Of a stretch of DNA of 9,424 nucleotides, positions 5,467 through 9,424 are shown piece by piece (within the stretch, counting starts at the first letter, position 1; each line of letters opens with the position of its first letter). The DNA lies in NCBI GenBank assembly GCA_028705785.1, contig JAQWCT010000089.1:1-9424 (forward strand). The letters are read 5' to 3'. The notes beneath the pieces are model-generated. The model was given only the letters and a program-made list of their open reading frames with translations, did not search any database and was not told the DNA's origin. The position numbers and the translations under genes are program-made. Source of the DNA: Sulfurospirillaceae bacterium. GTDB lineage: Bacteria; Campylobacterota; Campylobacteria; Campylobacterales; Sulfurospirillaceae.

Positions 5467-8400
5467 ATGGATCTTATTACTGGATTTAAAGACAACTGTG
5501 GTTTTGGTTTAATCGCAAATATTAAAAATGTTCCAACACATGAAAATGTTGAAGATGCTATCACGGCGTTGGAACGAATGATGCACAGAGGGGCAATTGC
5601 TGCTGATGGTAAAAGTGGTGATGGTAGTGGACTTTTATTTTCAATGCCAACTTCTTTTATGAAAAAAGAGGCGCATAAGCTAGGGGTTGACTTACCGAAA
5701 CAATTTGCAGTCGCAATGATATTTTTACAAAATGATGAGCAAAAAAAAGTTTTTGAAGATACCTGTGAAAACAATGATTTAAAAGTATTGCTTTATCGTG
5801 AAGTGCCCGTGAAGATTAAAGCTTTGGGACAGCAAGCACTTGATTCATTGCCTAAAATCATTCAAGTATTTGTCACACCTTCTTCTTTAGTGGCAACCAA
5901 AAGATTTGAAGCACTGCTTTATTTAACACGCAAAATTGTGGAAAAAAAGCTAATTAAAGATACTGACTTCTATATCGCTTCTTTTTCAAGTAAGGTGGTT
6001 TCTTACAAAGGGTTGATTATGCCAACCTATATCAAAACTTTTTATCCCGATTTGAGTGATAGCGAATTTAAAACTTCGTTTGCGCTTTTTCACCAAAGAT
6101 TTTCAACCAATACCCTACCTAAATGGAAATTAGCCCAGCCTTTTCGAGCTTTAGCACACAATGGCGAGATAAATTCTATCTCTGCCAATCGTTTTTTCAC
6201 GCAAATGAAAACTGAATCCATTAAAAGCAATCTTTTTACGCAAGCGGAACTTGATAAACTTTACCCTTTGACAACAGATGATGTGAGTGATAGTGCTAGT
6301 TTGGATAATATGTTTGAATTTATGATTATTAATGGATTTGATTTTTTCAAAACGGTTCGCTCTTTAATCCCAGCTCCTTGGCAAAATGCGCCTCATATGG
6401 ACTCTGAACTTCGTGCTTTTTATGAGTATTCAAGCATTAACTTTGAGCCATGGGATGGACCAGCGGCGATTTCTCTCACAGATGGTCGTTACATCGGTTG
6501 TGTGTTAGACAGAAACGGTCTTCGTCCTGCAAAATATATCATTACCAATGACGACCGTATCATTATCTCTAGTGAATATGGTGTTTTGGATATTGATGAG
6601 GAAAACATTGTCGAGAGAGGTCGTCTCCAAAGTGGTCAAATGATAGGTGTTGATCTTAAATTTGGCAAGATTATGAAAAATGACGATATTAACGACTATC
6701 TTAAAAGTTCTAATACTTATACAGAATGGCTAAATAAAGGGCTTGTCTATCTTCAAGAGTTTGTCGATCTTCCTTTTTCTAAGACAACGGATTATGTAAG
6801 AGAAACACTAGAACTTGAACAACGCTTTTTTAACATCACACAAGAAGTTAAAAATATGGTAATTGAACCAATGATGAAAGATGGCAAAGAGGGTGTTGGC
6901 TCCATGGGTGATGATACCCCAATTGCAGCTTTTAGTAAAGTACAACGCAACTTTAGTGACTATTTTAAACAAAAATTTGCACAAGTTACCAATCCTCCAA
7001 TTGATTCTATTCGTGAAAAAGTGGTTATGAGTTTAACCACAGGATTTGGTGAAATCCGCAATATTTTGGAAGAAACGCAAGAACATGCGATTTGTATCAA
7101 AACAATTTCTCCTGTATTGATGCAAGAAAAATACGAAGTATTGGTCTCTTTTGGTGACACCACAAAACCTCGATACAAAGATGAGTATAAAAATAGATTT
7201 TTCTCAACACTTTTTGATGACAATCTCAAAGGAAGCCTTGAAGATTTAGTCTATGATATTGTACAAGCGGTTAAAAATGACGGGGTAAGAGTTATCTTCT
7301 TAGATGATAGGGGCATGAACAATAAACTTAAACCAATGCCAATGTTGATGGTACTAGGTCGCCTTAATCAAGTCTTACTCGATGAAGGTGTGCGTTCACT
7401 TACTTCTATCGTGGCAATTTCTGGAGAGATTTGGGATTCGCATTCAAGTGCTTGTATGCTAGGTTTTGGCGCAAGTGCTATATACCCTTATTTGCTTTAT
7501 GCTTCCGTGTTAGATGAGTGTAAAAAAAGTGAACTTGGGGCGTATGAAGTCAAAACACGCCTTAAAAATACCAATCATTCACTCTGTCAAGGACTTTTGA
7601 AAATCATGTCAAAGATGGGTATTTCAACTGTTGCTTCCTATCGAAACTCTGCGTTGTTTGATGTTATAGGACTCTCTTCAGTAATGGTCAATGAATGTTT
7701 TGGAAGTGCCTATGCCCTTATTGGAGGACTTGGCTATGAAGATATCGAAGAGAGAATTTTACGCAATCACGCAGCTGCGTATGAGCTCAACTTAACGCAT
7801 AAATTATTTCCTCTTGAAATCGGAGGGTTTTATAAATACACTGATGGCAATGAATACCACGATTATCATCCTCATGCGATTCATGCGATTCACAAAGCAA
7901 CCGTGAGTGGAGAGAAAAAAGATTTTCAAGAATTTACGAAGCTTATTAACAATCGTGGTTTAAGAATGGTAAGAGATTTTTTTGAACTTAAATCTGATAA
8001 AGAGCCTATTGCCCTTGATAAAGTAGAGTCAAAAGAAGCTATCTTTAAAAGATTTTCCACTGCGGCTATGAGTTTAGGTTCTATCTCCCCAGAAGCCCAC
8101 GAAGCTTTAGGTGAGGCAATGAACAAGATAGGTGGTATGTCAAACTCAGGTGAGGGTGGTGAGTCGCCTGATCGTCTTAAAACCAATAAAAACTCAAAAA
8201 TAAAACAGATAGCCTCAGGTCGTTTTGGTGTTACGCCTGAGTATTTACGCAGTGCTACAGAGATTCAAATCAAAGTAGCACAAGGGGCAAAACCGGGTGA
8301 AGGTGGTCAGCTTCCAGGACATAAAGTCACGCCACTCATTGCAAGTCTGAGGTTTACCATTCCTGGTGTTACGCTAATCTCTCCACCTCCTCATCATGAT

Positions 8401-9424
8401 ATTTACTCGATTGAGGATTTGGCGCAGTTGATTTTTGATATGAAACAGATTAATCCAGAAGCGATTATTACGGTTAAACTTGTTTCTACTGCAGGGGTTG
8501 GAACGATTGCTGCGGGTGTAGCAAAATCGTATGCCGATAAAATCATTATCTCTGGTGGAGATGGTGGAACGGGTGCGGCACCACTCACTTCTATTAAATT
8601 TGCAGGTAACCCGTGGGAATTAGGACTCAGCGAAGCGCATAATGCTTTAAAAGCTAACCATTTAAGAGACAGCGTTCATCTTCAAACTGATGGTGGACTT
8701 AAAACGGGTTTAGATGTTGTTAAAGCAGCACTTCTAGGTGCGGAGAGTTATGCTTTTGGAACTTTATCCTTGACGATTATCGGATGTAAAGTTTTAAGGG
8801 TATGTCATCTTAATCGCTGTTCTGTGGGTGTGGCAACACAAGATGAGAAGCTTAGAGAGCATTTTGTAGGAACCGTTGATAAATTAGTGAACTTCTTTAC
8901 ACTTTTAGCAGAAGATGTCCGAGAAATTTTGGCGCATTTGGGTTACCAAACGATGGAAGAAATTGTGGGGCGAAGTGATTTACTTCAAGTAGTAGATGAC
9001 GCATTTGCGAAGAAGTTTGATTTTTCTTCAGTATTGATGCGACTTGAGGGTCCTAATACGCATAATGGAAAGCCAAACCATCCTTTTGATAAAAATGAAT
9101 TTGAAAATGAGATATTAAAAGATGTCTACAAAGTCATTGAGAATACGGATGAAAAAATAGTATTGCATAAAAAAATCGCCAATACCAATAGAAGTTTTGG
9201 AACGCTCATCAGTGGTGAGATTGCAAAATTCTATGGCAATAAGGGACTTAAAGATGATAGCATCAGCTTTAGACTCAACGGTGTAGCAGGGCAATCCCTT
9301 GGGGCATTTTTGGCCAATGGTATTTCCATCAACCTTAAAGGTACTGCCAATGACTATGTAGGCAAGGGAATGAACGGTGGAAAAATTGTTATTGCTCCCA
9401 AATATCAAGGACGCAATTACTCCT
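5467..9424 (+). CDS. gltB: GltB, glutamate synthase large subunit, 3' end outside the window
   Basis: GltB takes the amide nitrogen of glutamine, channels ammonia to 2-oxoglutarate and makes glutamate, completing the GS/GOGAT ammonium assimilation route; it normally pairs with GltD, expected downstream. The visible 1,319 codons are uninterrupted; the family is about 1,480-1,500 residues, so some 160 are missing. A ten-residue propeptide precedes Cys11 in KDNCGFGLIA, the Ntn-type nucleophile of the glutaminase domain, which also has HQRFSTN (209-215) and HNGEIN (231-236). A central domain follows. The FMN synthase domain contains NSGEGGE (893-899), KPGEGGQLPG (942-951) and SGGDGGTGAAP (1029-1039). 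Cys1107, Cys1113 and Cys1118 (C-x5-C-x4-C in GCKVLRVCHLNRC) bind the [3Fe-4S] cluster. The GXGXG beta-helix domain begins near 1240 (GVAGQSLGAF, NDYVGKGMNGG). It starts at the ATG after AAAGG and is transcribed away from recO. Confidence 0.97.
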   Translation, partial: MDLITGFKDNCGFGLIANIKNVPTHENVEDAITALERMMHRGAIAADGKSGDGSGLLFSMPTSFMKKEAHKLGVDLPKQFAVAMIFLQNDEQKKVFEDTCENNDLKVLLYREVPVKIKALGQQALDSLPKIIQVFVTPSSLVATKRFEALLYLTRKIVEKKLIKDTDFYIASFSSKVVSYKGLIMPTYIKTFYPDLSDSEFKTSFALFHQRFSTNTLPKWKLAQPFRALAHNGEINSISANRFFTQMKTESIKSNLFTQAELDKLYPLTTDDVSDSASLDNMFEFMIINGFDFFKTVRSLIPAPWQNAPHMDSELRAFYEYSSINFEPWDGPAAISLTDGRYIGCVLDRNGLRPAKYIITNDDRIIISSEYGVLDIDEENIVERGRLQSGQMIGVDLKFGKIMKNDDINDYLKSSNTYTEWLNKGLVYLQEFVDLPFSKTTDYVRETLELEQRFFNITQEVKNMVIEPMMKDGKEGVGSMGDDTPIAAFSKVQRNFSDYFKQKFAQVTNPPIDSIREKVVMSLTTGFGEIRNILEETQEHAICIKTISPVLMQEKYEVLVSFGDTTKPRYKDEYKNRFFSTLFDDNLKGSLEDLVYDIVQAVKNDGVRVIFLDDRGMNNKLKPMPMLMVLGRLNQVLLDEGVRSLTSIVAISGEIWDSHSSACMLGFGASAIYPYLLYASVLDECKKSELGAYEVKTRLKNTNHSLCQGLLKIMSKMGISTVASYRNSALFDVIGLSSVMVNECFGSAYALIGGLGYEDIEERILRNHAAAYELNLTHKLFPLEIGGFYKYTDGNEYHDYHPHAIHAIHKATVSGEKKDFQEFTKLINNRGLRMVRDFFELKSDKEPIALDKVESKEAIFKRFSTAAMSLGSISPEAHEALGEAMNKIGGMSNSGEGGESPDRLKTNKNSKIKQIASGRFGVTPEYLRSATEIQIKVAQGAKPGEGGQLPGHKVTPLIASLRFTIPGVTLISPPPHHDIYSIEDLAQLIFDMKQINPEAIITVKLVSTAGVGTIAAGVAKSYADKIIISGGDGGTGAAPLTSIKFAGNPWELGLSEAHNALKANHLRDSVHLQTDGGLKTGLDVVKAALLGAESYAFGTLSLTIIGCKVLRVCHLNRCSVGVATQDEKLREHFVGTVDKLVNFFTLLAEDVREILAHLGYQTMEEIVGRSDLLQVVDDAFAKKFDFSSVLMRLEGPNTHNGKPNHPFDKNEFENEILKDVYKVIENTDEKIVLHKKIANTNRSFGTLISGEIAKFYGNKGLKDDSISFRLNGVAGQSLGAFLANGISINLKGTANDYVGKGMNGGKIVIAPKYQGRNYS

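Noticed and set aside
7873..7890. Tandem duplication CATGCGATT x2 inside gltB (His-Ala-Ile repeated)
   Set aside because: Two 9-base copies in frame in a variable part of the central domain; a chance or minor duplication with no sign of phase variation.
5427..9408. Several minus-strand open frames of 60-115 codons inside gltB
   Set aside because: They are antisense to a fully intact, motif-confirmed gltB frame, show no recognisable domain and look like codon-bias shadows.

Overview
The window looks like chromosomal core DNA from a member of the Campylobacterota (the former Epsilonproteobacteria). The sequence is AT-rich and gene-dense. The order TPR protein - slyD - fabD - mtnN - TtcA-like matches, from memory, the Campylobacter jejuni block Cj0114-Cj0118. 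My best guess at genus is a free-living relative such as Sulfurospirillum. That is an inference from gene order and protein style and was not tested.

Bases 1-4629 hold six plus-strand genes in what looks like one or two operons. The window opens inside a periplasmic CpoB/YbgF-type protein (coiled coil, linker, TPR), which normally closes the tol-pal cluster. After a 112-base gap with a possible promoter comes slyD, a prolyl isomerase with a Cys/His/Asp-rich metal-binding tail. Its end overlaps by 14 bases the likely GTG start of a shortened NtrC-like protein. That protein keeps a Walker A motif and a Fis-type helix-turn-helix but lacks the GAFTGA loop and a recognisable Walker B. A 66-base gap with a perfect 10-base inverted repeat and an 11-base direct repeat precedes a tightly packed trio: fabD (fatty acid synthesis), mtnN (nucleosidase, 2 bases further on) and a TtcA-like tRNA-thiolation ATPase (8-base overlap). 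The last lacks one of the three cysteines expected to hold the Fe-S cluster.

Bases 4626-5258 encode RecO on the minus strand. Its stop codon interlocks with that of the TtcA-like gene. A 208-base, very AT-rich divergent intergenic region (5259-5466) separates recO from gltB.

Bases 5467-9424 are the first 1,319 codons of gltB, the large subunit of glutamate synthase. The N-terminal catalytic cysteine, FMN-binding region and [3Fe-4S] cysteines are intact, and the gene runs off the window end.

No mobile elements, tRNA or rRNA genes, CRISPR arrays or obvious horizontally acquired islands were seen. The points most worth a second look are the degenerate NtrC-like protein, the altered cysteine motif in the TtcA-like protein, and the repeats just ahead of fabD. 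None of these amounts to a clear new system.
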